Shown here: positions 34,814 through 43,318 of the stretch, piece by piece
Position numbering within the stretch: the stretch's first letter is position 1
Layout: every line of letters starts with the position of its first letter
Origin: Acidisoma sp. PAMC 29798
GTDB taxonomy: Bacteria; Pseudomonadota; Alphaproteobacteria; Acetobacterales; Acetobacteraceae
DNA: 64,000 bases
Assembly: GCF_030252425.1 (NCBI RefSeq)
Contig: NZ_CP126994.1
Span: 2,170,001-2,234,000, forward strand
Direction: 5' to 3'
Program-made: the position numbers and the translations under genes
Notes under the pieces: generated by a model
Database searches by the model: none
What the model was told of the DNA's origin: nothing
The model's input: the letters and a program-made list of their open reading frames with translations, nothing else

Positions 34814-36037
34814 ATGACCGAAGAATTCCACCGTATCCGCCGCTTGCCGCCCTATGTCTTTGCGGAGGTCAATAAGGCCAAGGCCACGGCCCGGGCTGCC
34901 GGCGCGGATATCATCGATCTCGGCATGGGCAATCCGGATAGCCCAACGCCACCGCATATCGTGGCCAAGCTGATCGAGGCGGTGCAGGATCCGCGCACCC
35001 ATCGCTATTCCACCAGCCGGGGCATTCCCGGCCTGCGCCGGGCGCTCGCGGGCTATTACCAGCGCCGCTTCGGCGTGACGCTGAACCCCGAGACGGAGGT
35101 CATCGCGACCCTCGGCTCGAAGGAAGGGCTCGCCAATCTCGCCGCCGCAATCACCAGTCCGGGCGACACCATCATGGTGCCGAACCCCAGCTACCCGATC
35201 CATCAGTTCGGCTTCATCATCGCCGGCGCCGCCGTGCGCAGCATTCCCGCGACCCCGGATGACGAGATGCTGCGCGCCATCGACCGCGCGGTGCGCCATT
35301 CCGTGCCCAAGCCCACGGCGCTGATCGTGAACTTCCCGTCCAACCCCACCGCCCATCTCGCCACGCTCGATTTCTACAAGGAGCTGGTGAAGCTCGCGCG
35401 CCAGCATGAGTTCTACATCCTGTCCGATCTCGCCTATGCCGAGCTGTATTTCGAGGGTGAGCCGCCGCCCTCCGTGCTGCAGGTCGAGGGTGCGCGCGAT
35501 GTCACGGTGGAATTCACCAGCCTATCGAAAACCTATTCCATGCCCGGCTGGCGGATGGGCTTCGCCGCCGGCAACCAGCGGCTGGTGACCGCCCTCACCC
35601 GCATGAAATCCTACCTCGATTACGGCGCCTTCACGCCAATCCAGGTCGCCTCCGTCGCTGCCCTCAACGGGCCGCAGGATTGCGTCGCCCAGATGCGCGA
35701 CCTGTATCGTGAGCGGCGGGATGTTCTGGTGCCCGGCCTTGCCGCCGCCGGCTGGGATATTCCCAGCCCACGCGGCTCGATGTTCGCCTGGGCGCCAATT
35801 CCGCCGCGCTTTGCCCATCTCGGCAGCCTCGACTTCTCCCAATTGCTGCTGGAGCGCGCCCAGGTGGCGGTCGCCCCGGGCATCGGCTTCGGTGAGCATG
35901 GCGACGGCCATGTGCGAATCGCCCTGGTCGAGAATACCCAGCGGCTGCGACAGGCGGTGCGCAATATCCGCACCTTCCTCGGCAATGACAGCAACGTCGC
36001 CACTGACCCGACCAATCCCCTGAAAGTGCCCGCATGA
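34814..36037 (+). CDS. alaC: Class I/II aminotransferase (AlaC / LL-diaminopimelate aminotransferase type)
   Basis: 407 residues, PLP fold type I. Motifs: DLGMGNPDSPTPPHIVAKLI, TLGSKEGLANLAAAITSPGD, the VNFPSNPTA loop, SDLAYAELYFEG and the PLP lysine in FTSLSKTYSMPGWRMGF. Proteins of this type make alanine from pyruvate or act in amino acid synthesis; annotation as diaminopimelate aminotransferase is common but less certain. The stop overlaps the homoserine dehydrogenase start (ATGA). The order aminotransferase-hom-glpX-recJ is frequent in alphaproteobacteria and supports a housekeeping role. Confidence 0.88.
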   Translation: MTEEFHRIRRLPPYVFAEVNKAKATARAAGADIIDLGMGNPDSPTPPHIVAKLIEAVQDPRTHRYSTSRGIPGLRRALAGYYQRRFGVTLNPETEVIATLGSKEGLANLAAAITSPGDTIMVPNPSYPIHQFGFIIAGAAVRSIPATPDDEMLRAIDRAVRHSVPKPTALIVNFPSNPTAHLATLDFYKELVKLARQHEFYILSDLAYAELYFEGEPPPSVLQVEGARDVTVEFTSLSKTYSMPGWRMGFAAGNQRLVTALTRMKSYLDYGAFTPIQVASVAALNGPQDCVAQMRDLYRERRDVLVPGLAAAGWDIPSPRGSMFAWAPIPPRFAHLGSLDFSQLLLERAQVAVAPGIGFGEHGDGHVRIALVENTQRLRQAVRNIRTFLGNDSNVATDPTNPLKVPA

Positions 36038-37326
36038 GCCAGCCGCTGCGCATCGGCCTCGCGGGGCTCGGCACCGTCGGCATCGGCACGCTGCGCCTGC
36101 TGCGCGACAACGCGACCATCGTCGCCGCCCGCGCCGGACGCCCCCTCACCGTCACCGCCGTATCGGCACGCGACCGCACGCGGGACCGTGGGGTCGATCT
36201 CGACGGCCTTGCCTGGCACGAGGACCCGACCGACCTCGCCGCCGACCCGACCGTCGATGTGGTCGTCGAGGTTATTGGCGGCAGTGAGGGACCAGCCGCC
36301 GATGTGGTCCGCGCCGCCATCGCCGCCGGCAAACCGGTGGTGACCGCCAACAAGGCGCTGCTGGCCCTGCATGGCGCGGAACTCGCCGCCCAGGCGGAGG
36401 CGCAGGGCGTGCCGCTCGCCTTTGAGGCGGCGGTCGCCGGCGGCATTCCCGCCATCAAAGCCCTGCGCGAAGGCCTCGCGGGCAATAACCTGCTCGCCAT
36501 CTCCGGCATCCTCAACGGCACCTGCAATTACATCCTGACGGTGATGCGCGAGCAGGGCCGCGACTTCGCGGATGTACTCAGTGACGCCCAAAAGCTGGGC
36601 TATGCCGAGGCCGACCCCGCCTTCGACATCGACGGCGTGGACGCGGCCCATAAGCTCGCCATCCTGGCGGCGCTCGCCTTCGGCCGGCCGGTGGAATTCG
36701 GGGCTATTCATGTCGAGGGCATTCGCGGCGTCTCGGCGCTCGACATCGCCTTCGCCAAGGAACTCGGCTTTCGCATCAAGCTGCTCGGCATTGCCAAACG
36801 CCAGGATGGCGGCATCGAAATGCGCGTGCATCCCGCCATGGTGCCGGAGGCGGAGCCCATCGCCCAGGTGGATGGCGTCTTCAATGCCGTGGTGGCGGAG
36901 GGCGATTTCTCCGGCCGCGTCATGCTGATGGGGCGCGGCGCCGGCGCCGGACCCACCGCCTCGGCCGTGGTCGCCGACCTCATCGACATCGCGCGCGGGC
37001 GGTTGACGCCGATCTGGGGTGTTGAGGGCCATGCCCAGGGCACCCTGCCCGCCTCGCCCATGGCCGACCATCACGGCGCCTATTACCTGCGGCTGATGGT
37101 GCTGGACCGCCCCGGCGTGATCGCGGACGTCACCGCCGTGCTGCGCGATGCCGGCGTCTCGCTGCAATCCATGCTGCAACACGGCCGCGCCCCCGGTGAG
37201 GCGGTGCCGATCGTGCTGGTGACGCATGAGACGCGCGAGGCGGATATGATGCAGGCGCTCGCGCGCATCGCCGGGCTGGAAAGCGTGCTGGAGCCGCCGG
37301 CTTTGATCCGAATCGAGACGGCGTAA
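36034..37326 (+). CDS. hom: Homoserine dehydrogenase
   Basis: 430 residues. It reduces aspartate semialdehyde to homoserine for threonine and methionine synthesis. The N-terminal NAD(P) motif GLAGLGTVGIGTLRLL, VVEVIGGSEGPAADVVRAAI, the catalytic stretch AVAGGIPAIKALREGLAGNN, ISGILNGTCNYILT and the C-terminal ACT domain (YYLRLMVLDRPGVIADVTAV) for feedback control are all present. It overlaps the aminotransferase gene by four bases and is followed by glpX after 46 bases. Full length with no damage. Confidence 0.96.
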   Translation: MSQPLRIGLAGLGTVGIGTLRLLRDNATIVAARAGRPLTVTAVSARDRTRDRGVDLDGLAWHEDPTDLAADPTVDVVVEVIGGSEGPAADVVRAAIAAGKPVVTANKALLALHGAELAAQAEAQGVPLAFEAAVAGGIPAIKALREGLAGNNLLAISGILNGTCNYILTVMREQGRDFADVLSDAQKLGYAEADPAFDIDGVDAAHKLAILAALAFGRPVEFGAIHVEGIRGVSALDIAFAKELGFRIKLLGIAKRQDGGIEMRVHPAMVPEAEPIAQVDGVFNAVVAEGDFSGRVMLMGRGAGAGPTASAVVADLIDIARGRLTPIWGVEGHAQGTLPASPMADHHGAYYLRLMVLDRPGVIADVTAVLRDAGVSLQSMLQHGRAPGEAVPIVLVTHETREADMMQALARIAGLESVLEPPALIRIETA

Positions 37327-37372
37327 TAGGCTCGGGCACGTCGTCCCGACGCCAAAACAAAGGGAAACGGCC

Positions 37373-38356
37373 ATGGCTCTTCAAACCCCGCAGCATTCCG
37401 ACCGCAACATGGCGCTTGAACTCGTCCGTGTGACCGAAGCCGCCGCCATTGCCGCCGCGCAATGGACCGGGCGCGGCGACAAGAATTCGGCGGACGGTGC
37501 GGCCGTGGAAGCCATGCGCCACGCCTTCGACAGCGTCGCCATCAGCGGCACGGTGGTGATCGGCGAGGGCGAGATGGATGAGGCGCCGATGCTCTACATC
37601 GGCGAAAAGGTCGGCCAGGGCGGCCCGGAAATGGATATCGCCGTCGATCCGCTGGAAGGCACCGAAATCGTCGCCAAGGGCGCTGCCAACGGCATGGCGG
37701 TGATTGCGCTGGCCGATAAGGGCCGCTTCCTGCACGCGCCCGATATCTACATGCAGAAGATCGCGGTCGGCCCGGGCCTGCCGCAGGGCGTGGTCGATAT
37801 CGACGCGCCGACCAATGAGAATCTACGCAACCTCGCCCGCGCCAAGAAGGTCGATGTCTCGGACCTCGTGGTCTGTCTGCTCGACCGGCCCCGCCATGAG
37901 CAGATCATCGCCGATTGCCGCGAGGCCGGCGCGCGCATCATGCTGATCGAAGCGGGAGACGTCGCAGGCTGCATCGCCACCAGCCGGCCCGAAGGCGGCG
38001 TGGACATCTATCTCGGCTCCGGCGGCGCGCCTGAAGGCGTCATCGCCGCCGCTGCGCTGCGCTGCGTCAATGCGCAGATGCAGTGCCGGCTGTTGTTCGA
38101 GGATGAGGATCAGATCGCGCGGGCGCTGAGCATGGGCATCACCGATCCCCATCGCAAATACGGCATTCATGAAATCGCCGGCGGGGATGTGATGTTTGCG
38201 GCAACTGGCGTCACCACCGGCCCGATGCTGCGCGGCGTGCTGCGCGAGGGCATGGGCGCTGTGACGCATTCGGTGATCATGCGCAGCAAATCCGGCACCG
38301 TGCGCTTCGTGGAAGCCCATCACGACTTTTCCATGAAGACCTGGTCGCGGGCCTGA
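37373..38356 (+). CDS. glpX: Class II fructose-1,6-bisphosphatase
   Basis: 327 residues, the GlpX family. It removes the 1-phosphate in gluconeogenesis and, where present, the Calvin cycle. Seen: the N-terminal ELVRVTEAAAIAAAQWTGRG, the metal-binding GTVVIGEGEMDEAPMLYIGE and DIAVDPLEGTEIVAKGAANG, and SGGAPEGVIAAAALRC. AAAGG sits before the ATG at 37373. In the middle of the conserved hom-glpX-recJ block. Confidence 0.95.
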   Translation: MALQTPQHSDRNMALELVRVTEAAAIAAAQWTGRGDKNSADGAAVEAMRHAFDSVAISGTVVIGEGEMDEAPMLYIGEKVGQGGPEMDIAVDPLEGTEIVAKGAANGMAVIALADKGRFLHAPDIYMQKIAVGPGLPQGVVDIDAPTNENLRNLARAKKVDVSDLVVCLLDRPRHEQIIADCREAGARIMLIEAGDVAGCIATSRPEGGVDIYLGSGGAPEGVIAAAALRCVNAQMQCRLLFEDEDQIARALSMGITDPHRKYGIHEIAGGDVMFAATGVTTGPMLRGVLREGMGAVTHSVIMRSKSGTVRFVEAHHDFSMKTWSRA

Positions 38357-38381
38357 TCCGCTGAGCGCCCTCATCGCCGTC

Positions 38382-40196
38382 TTGCCGCAGGCGCCGGACC
38401 CTCAGGCGCCGGACTCTCCGGACGCGGTTCTCGGGGTTCAGGTCAGTTTGACCGGGAGGCCCTGGCTGTGGCGGCGATCGGCGCTGGACACTGCCGAGCA
38501 TCTCGGCCTGGGCATCGCCCAGCGTCTGGATGTGCCCGAAATCGTCGGGCGGCTGCTCGCCATGCGCGGCATCGGCATGGAAGAGGCGGTGCATTACCTC
38601 ACGCCAACGCTGCGCGCGCTGCTGCCCGACCCCTCGACGCTCGCCGATATGGATGTCGCGGCGGCGCGTATTGCGGCGGCCGTGCGCGTGGGGGAGACGG
38701 TCGGCGTCTTCGGCGATTATGACGTCGATGGTGCCTGCTCTACCGCCCTGGTGACGCAACTGCTGCGCGGCCTCGGCTGCGTGGTGCATACCCATATCCC
38801 CGACCGCACGACCGAGGGGTATGGCCCCAATGTCCCTGCCCTTCTCGCCCTCCGCGCGAAGGGCGCCAGCCTGGTCATTTGCGTCGATTGCGGCACGACC
38901 TCGGGCGAGACGCTCGCCTGCCTCGCGGGGGAGGCCGAGGTCATCGTGCTGGACCACCATAAGGCCGAGGGGCCACCGCCGCAGATCCTCGCCACCGTCA
39001 ATCCCAATCGGCTCGACTGCGCTTCCGGCCAGGGCATGCTCTGCGCCACCGGCATCGCCTTCCTCACCGCCGTCGCCCTGCTGCGCCATCTGCGCCGCGA
39101 CGGATTTTTTGCGGAGGGTACGGCCGAACCGGATCTCATCGCCCTGCTCGACCTCGTGGCGCTCGCGACGGTCTGCGACGTCATGCCCCTCACCGGCCTC
39201 AACCGCGCCTTCGTGGGCCAGGGCCTGCGCATCATGGCGCGCGGCCAGCGTCTGGGGATCGCGGCGCTGATCGAGGTGGCGCAGGTCAAGGGTGTGCCGA
39301 CCACCTTCACCTGCGGCTTCGCCCTCGGCCCGCGCATCAATGCCGGTGGACGCGTCGCCGATTCGGGCCTCGGCCTGCGGCTGCTGCTCACCGAGGACGC
39401 GGAGGAGGCGACGGAAATCGCCGAACTGCTCGACAGCGTGAACCGCCAGCGCCAGCAGATCGAAACCTCGGTCCTGGAAGAAGCGATGCGGTTGGCAGAG
39501 GCGCAGGTGGCGCTGGGCCATGCCGTGCTGCTGGTGGGCGGCGAGGGCTGGCACAATGGCGTGGTCGGCATCGTCGCAGGGCGGCTGAAGGAGAAGTTCA
39601 ACCGGCCGGCCTGCGTGCTGTCCATCACCGCTGGCCAGGCGGTCGGTTCCGGCCGCTCCGTGCTGGGCCTCGACCTCGGCGCCGCAGTGCTCGCGGCGCG
39701 GCAGAGCGGCTTGCTGGAGCGTGGCGGCGGCCATGCCATGGCGGCGGGCTTCGGCCTGCCGGAGAGCGGCATTGCGGCGCTCCACGCCTTCCTGAACGCG
39801 CGACTGGCGGCAGGTGCCAGCATGCCGCGCACCGCTGCCCTGACGATCGAGGGCGTTCTGCATGTGCGGGGCGCAACGGTGGAGGTGGCCGGGCATCTCG
39901 GCCGCCTCGCCCCTTTCGGCCAGGGCAATGACGAGCCGCTTCTGGTGCTCAGCCACGCCCGCATCACCAAGGCGGAGCGGGTCGGCAAGGATGGTGCGAC
40001 GATTCGCGCCTTCATCGAGGGCGAGGGCGGCGGCCGGCTGAAGGCGGTGCTGTTCCGCGCCAAGACCGGGCCTTTGGCGGAGGGGATGCTCGATCCGGGC
40101 CGTCGGCCCATGCATATCGCCGGTTATTTGCGGGCGGAGGCCTGGAACGGCACGGTGACGCCGAGTTTCATGGTGCAGGACATCTGCTGGGCGTAA
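38382..40196 (+). CDS. recJ: Single-strand-specific 5'-3' exonuclease RecJ
   Basis: 604 residues, DHH phosphoesterase superfamily. Motifs in order: VGVFGDYDVDGACSTALV (motif I), TEGYGPNVPALLALR, VCVDCGTTS-type motif II (ICVDCGTTSGE), VLDHHKAEG (the DHH motif), then the DHHA1 signature GRSVLGLDLGAAVLAAR and GGGHAMAAGFGL. It degrades single-stranded DNA in recombination and repair. The start is a TTG at 38382, 25 bases after glpX. The N-terminal 20 residues are variable, so the exact start is open. Confidence 0.94.
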   Translation: MPQAPDPQAPDSPDAVLGVQVSLTGRPWLWRRSALDTAEHLGLGIAQRLDVPEIVGRLLAMRGIGMEEAVHYLTPTLRALLPDPSTLADMDVAAARIAAAVRVGETVGVFGDYDVDGACSTALVTQLLRGLGCVVHTHIPDRTTEGYGPNVPALLALRAKGASLVICVDCGTTSGETLACLAGEAEVIVLDHHKAEGPPPQILATVNPNRLDCASGQGMLCATGIAFLTAVALLRHLRRDGFFAEGTAEPDLIALLDLVALATVCDVMPLTGLNRAFVGQGLRIMARGQRLGIAALIEVAQVKGVPTTFTCGFALGPRINAGGRVADSGLGLRLLLTEDAEEATEIAELLDSVNRQRQQIETSVLEEAMRLAEAQVALGHAVLLVGGEGWHNGVVGIVAGRLKEKFNRPACVLSITAGQAVGSGRSVLGLDLGAAVLAARQSGLLERGGGHAMAAGFGLPESGIAALHAFLNARLAAGASMPRTAALTIEGVLHVRGATVEVAGHLGRLAPFGQGNDEPLLVLSHARITKAERVGKDGATIRAFIEGEGGGRLKAVLFRAKTGPLAEGMLDPGRRPMHIAGYLRAEAWNGTVTPSFMVQDICWA

Positions 40197-40300
40197 CGGG
40201 CGCGGGTGTTGGGCTTGATTCGGCGGCGGCGCTCGGCTACCCAGCACCCCCCGGCCGGTTCTGCCCCTTCTTGGGCGGTTTGGTTTGGGCGCTAACGTCT

Positions 40301-40376
40301 GTCCTGTTCGTCTAGAGGCCTAGGACACCAGCCTTTCACGTTGGTAACACGGGTTCGAATCCCGTACGGGACGCCA
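40301..40376 (+). tRNA. tRNA-Glu (anticodon TTC)
   Basis: A 76-base cloverleaf with encoded CCA. Acceptor GTCCTGT pairs with ACGGGAC, the anticodon loop is CTTTCAC with anticodon TTC, and the T arm is CGGGTTCGAATCCCG. It lies 104 bases after recJ and marks the border with the accessory region, as tRNA genes often do at island insertion points. Confidence 0.95.
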
Positions 40377-40480
40377 TAAGTGCGCGATAAAGCTTTGATA
40401 TCGCTTGATATGGACACTGCTCTCAAATCGCACCCAACTTAGAACCCACCTTACCGTCTGCTGATGGTCATTCGTCAAGC

Positions 40481-40509
40481 ACCGCGTTCGAATCGCGTCG
40501 GGTCCGCCA
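40481..40509 (+). other. tRNA 3'-end-like fragment
   Basis: ACCGCGTTCGAATCGCGTCG then GGTCCGCCA resembles a T arm with the TTCGAAT loop, a seven-base acceptor strand, discriminator G and CCA. The rest of a tRNA is missing. It lies 104 bases after the intact tRNA-Glu and may be a leftover attachment site of an integrated element. Confidence 0.45.
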
Positions 40510-40889
40510 AGAAAATCAATGAGTTAGCTGTTTCATTCAATACGGATGTAAGCAGCCTAGCTACCAGATAGCTACCGACTTGGGTGGCTTCGGGCCGCTC
40601 TATCATCCAGAACCGAACGCGTGCAGTTCTGGGCCAGCGGACCTGCAACTTGCGGCCAACCCCAGACACCGCTGCCGACACGGCCGCAAAAAGGATGATC
40701 TGCGGTCCCTGTAGTCCCTGGTCGAGAGAAATCTCACCAAGTGGCTACGGGAGAAGGGCTATCTGGCCCGAGGTGCTGCGGATTGACTAGCGGAACGATG
40801 GGGGGCGGCGTGCGCCAATCGATTGGGGGAAATGGCAGACCCAGGGGCTCGTCACTTGCCTGGGTACAGCGCTTTGATCAAGTCCATCG
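40510..40889. other. Intergenic stretch with no supported gene
   Basis: About 380 bases without a convincing gene. A short tail reading NLTKWLREKGYLARGAAD (ending near 40790) looks like the end of some coding sequence, but no family can be named and nothing coherent precedes it. Confidence 0.4.
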
Positions 40890-41426
40890 AAGCAGCGCGC
40901 GCTTATAATCACTCATTTGGCTTTCGCTGAGCAGCATGACCAGCGGCCGTCCTTGGCCGTCGCAGACAGCGTGGAGTTTTGAGTTCAGGCCGCCTTTGGA
41001 GCGCCCGATACGTCGGGGAACAGGCCTTTTTTTAAAAGGCTGGCAGCCGTCCGATGCGCCTTCAGATGAGTGGCATCGATCATCAGCCGATCAGGCTTGC
41101 CGCCCTTGACCGCCAGCGCCGCGAAGATGTGGTTGAAGACGCCGAGGCGGCTCCAGCGGATGAACCGGTTATAGATGGTCTTGTGAGGGCTGTAGTCCTT
41201 CGGAGCGTCGCGCCAGCGTAGGCCATTGCGGATCACGAAGATTATGCCGCTGATCACGCGTCGGTCATAGACCCGCGGCACGCCATGCGATTGCGGAAAA
41301 TGCGGCTCTATCCGACGCATCCGCGCCTCGGACAACCAGATCAGATCACTCATGGCGGCACCTCCCGATGCAACCATTGGATCAACCGATTGCTTCCTCT
41401 GCAAGCAATTTAATACGTCCTGATCC
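40890..41426 (-). mobile_element. Truncated IS5-family (IS427-like) element
   Basis: The left terminal repeat (GGATCAGGACGTATTAAATT on the minus strand) begins at 41426, next to TA. The first transposase frame and the beginning of the second (MLLSESQMSDYKRA) are present, then similarity to the complete copy at 45602-46446 stops near 40890. The right terminal repeat is missing, so the copy cannot move on its own. Confidence 0.85.
40985..41353 (-). pseudogene. IS5-family transposase, N-terminal part
   Basis: Encodes MSDLIWLSEARMRRIEPHFP and the following helix-turn-helix region to IDATHLKAHRTAASLLKKG, nearly identical to the first frame of the complete copy at 45675. The A6G slippage site for the minus-one shift is retained, but the catalytic C-terminal frame is cut off after about 20 codons, so no active transposase can be made. 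Confidence 0.85.
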
Positions 41427-41839
41427 TAGATGAGTGGGAGGGCGCTGGCCGGGGAAAAACTATATCGAGCGATTTGCCAACGTTCGTCGCTCGCCTTTCG
41501 CAGAAGAAAGAGTTCATGGAAGGCAGAAGGAGCGCCCTCACCCGTCCTGGTTGGTGTGAAAATCCCGCTGGTATCGGTGCGCACGTAGGCCCACTCCGGC
41601 GACATCTCCACAACTTCCTGGATTGTGGTTTGCATGTCAAAGCGGATAAGTTGGAAAGTGCTTTCGTAGTTTGCGCGAACGGCGTCGGCCCCTACGACCG
41701 CGGGTTGGAAAAACGGCAACATCACCGGATCTTTGGAATAAAGATCAAGTATAGCGTCGATGTTGGCATCGTTCAGCGCCTGGAAATATGCAAAGACGGT
41801 TACTTCGATAGCGGCGCGTTCTCGGGTGTTTACAGTCAT
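41426..41839 (-). CDS. SnoaL-like (NTF2-fold) protein ending at an IS junction
   Basis: 137 residues of the SnoaL/DUF4440 type: RAAIEVTVFAYFQALNDANI, DLYSKDPVMLPFFQPAVVGA, VYVRTDTSG-like AYVRTDTSGIFTPTRTGEG and FLLRKASDERWQIARYSFSP. Members form a cone-shaped pocket and are often hydrolases or isomerases; the role here is unknown. The stop TAG (41426-41428) is made of the TA target duplication plus the first base of the IS element, so the natural C-terminus has been replaced, probably by only a few residues. GGAAAG precedes the ATG. Confidence 0.78.
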   Translation of the reverse strand: MTVNTRERAAIEVTVFAYFQALNDANIDAILDLYSKDPVMLPFFQPAVVGADAVRANYESTFQLIRFDMQTTIQEVVEMSPEWAYVRTDTSGIFTPTRTGEGAPSAFHELFLLRKASDERWQIARYSFSPASALPLI

Positions 41840-41854
41840 TTTGGTGTCTTTCCG

Positions 41855-42091
41855 TTATTTGCGAACCGGCGCAGTCGGCCGGGGCGCGTGAAGGTTGTAA
41901 ATCAGCATGGAACTGGAAAGCTCATTGAGCGATTTAAATGTATAGCAGCTCGGCGGTCGGGGAAGACTATTACTGGCAAGATGCCATGTTCCGTCAACCG
42001 ACTTGCGAAGCAGAAAGGGTTCATGGAACGTTGCTGTAATGCTTTCTCCAGTCTTGGTTGACGCAAACAACCCAGCAGAGACGGTGCGCAC
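41855..42091 (-). pseudogene. 5'-truncated SnoaL-like gene fragment
   Basis: Encodes VRTVSAGLFASTKTGESITA, then FHEPFLLRKSVDGTWHLASN, matching residues from about 89 of the intact SnoaL-like protein next to it (VRTDTSGIFTPTRTGE, FHELFLLRKASDERW). The first two thirds are missing. The fragment begins directly after the stop codon of the upstream reductase gene: TTTTGA-TACGTGCGC, where TACGTG is still the Y-V of the family. It is a deletion junction. Confidence 0.7.
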
Positions 42092-42094
42092 GTA

Positions 42095-43114
42095 TCAAAA
42101 CGTGATTACGATCTTACCAACGTGTTGTGCCCGTGCCTGAAATTCGAAGGCTTGTCGGACGTTCTCGAATCTGAACTCCCTTGCGATTTTGGGAGAAAAC
42201 CGACCATCTTTGAGTCGTTCGTAGATAAAGCTCTTAGCTTTCTCCATTCGTTCGGGAGTCGCCCACAATTCCATCATCGTGTAAGCCCTTACGGATAGGC
42301 CTTTGCCCCATCCAGCCGCCGGGTAGGCATTGGGTTGTTCCGAAAGGGATCCGAACAGGAAGATTGTGGCGTCGTGAGCCGCTGCTTCACCCAGCTTTTC
42401 CAAGTCGGGTCCACCTACAGGATCCAAGATCAAGCGCGCACCTTTTCCTGCGGTGATCTCCTTCACGCGTGCCGGGAGATCTTCCTCATCCGATGCAATC
42501 ACATAATCTGCTCCGAGACGCAGCAACTCGTCCCGCTTGACCGAAGTCCGTGTTGCCGCGATTGAAACTGCACCCTCGGCCTTCGCGGTCTGAATGGCCG
42601 CAACACCTACGCTGCTCGATGCCGCGCGAATGATGACAAAGTCGTTGGGACGCACTTCGCCAAACCTGACTAGCGCTCCGTACGCGGTCAGATAGCTTGT
42701 CCAGACCGCAGCGCCCTGGGTTGGTGTAAGATTAGCGGGAGCTTCTGTTAGGGCGTGGATAGGAAGAATTGCTTGTTCAGAAAGCACGCCGTAGTCGTTC
42801 ATGGAAAACCCAGGAATCGACGACAACCGCTTCCCCATCAAACTTGAATCCACCCCTTCGCCGACCGAGTTCACAATTCCCACCGCCTCATATCCGAGCT
42901 TAGAAGGCAGCCGCGGTTGTTCCACGTACGTCCCACGCACGTAGGCGCCTTCTGAATGGTTCAAACCCACGGCCTCGATCTGCAGGCGGATTTCACCCGG
43001 CCCGGGCTCCGGCACAGCCTTTTCCTCGATCTGCAAAACCTCCGGGCCGCCTAAAGCATGGAAGCATACGGCCCTCATGAGGTGGCCCCTCGCCTGACTC
43101 TGTTGGTGGTCCAT
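42095..43114 (-). CDS. Medium-chain dehydrogenase/reductase, quinone oxidoreductase-like
   Basis: About 339 residues. The MDR fold is shown by MRAVCFHALGGPEVLQIEEK, LPSKLGYEAVGIVNSVGEGV, the Rossmann motif region ASSSVGVAAIQTAKAEGA and AEFQARAQHVGKIVITF-type ending. The cysteine zinc ligands of true alcohol dehydrogenases are not seen, so it is closer to NADPH:quinone oxidoreductases. The ATG at 43114 has GGAG seven bases upstream; 43078 (MRAVCF) is an alternative with GAGGGG. A LysR regulator gene of the same direction lies upstream. The GC content is lower than in the core regions. Confidence 0.85.
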   Translation of the reverse strand: MDHQQSQARGHLMRAVCFHALGGPEVLQIEEKAVPEPGPGEIRLQIEAVGLNHSEGAYVRGTYVEQPRLPSKLGYEAVGIVNSVGEGVDSSLMGKRLSSIPGFSMNDYGVLSEQAILPIHALTEAPANLTPTQGAAVWTSYLTAYGALVRFGEVRPNDFVIIRAASSSVGVAAIQTAKAEGAVSIAATRTSVKRDELLRLGADYVIASDEEDLPARVKEITAGKGARLILDPVGGPDLEKLGEAAAHDATIFLFGSLSEQPNAYPAAGWGKGLSVRAYTMMELWATPERMEKAKSFIYERLKDGRFSPKIAREFRFENVRQAFEFQARAQHVGKIVITF

Positions 43115-43318
43115 GACACGCTCCGTTTTCCTATTGCTGTCATGTTGCATCTCAGGCCGAGTCTTATTAGGCGGTGATCCGTATCATCAGTTTCAAATGT
43201 CCTTTGAAGATCAGTATCGACAATCCGCAATCTTGAGTTGGTTTTGCTGAGCGCCAAAGTGGTTGCATGCTCTCAGCATCTGCTTCGTGAACCGTTTTAA
43301 GGGTAGGCCCAAAGGTCT

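Noticed and set aside
35620-37374. 584-codon open frame opposite hom and alaC
   Set aside because: Antisense shadow; the composition is rich in G, R, H, D and no motif is present, while hom is complete.
38277-40247. 656-codon open frame on the strand opposite recJ
   Set aside because: It mirrors recJ exactly, has no family resemblance, and is explained by the high third-position GC of the real gene.
40584-40790. 68-codon frame after the tRNA fragment
   Set aside because: No recognisable motif and weak start; a short tail in another frame looks more protein-like but is also unsupported.
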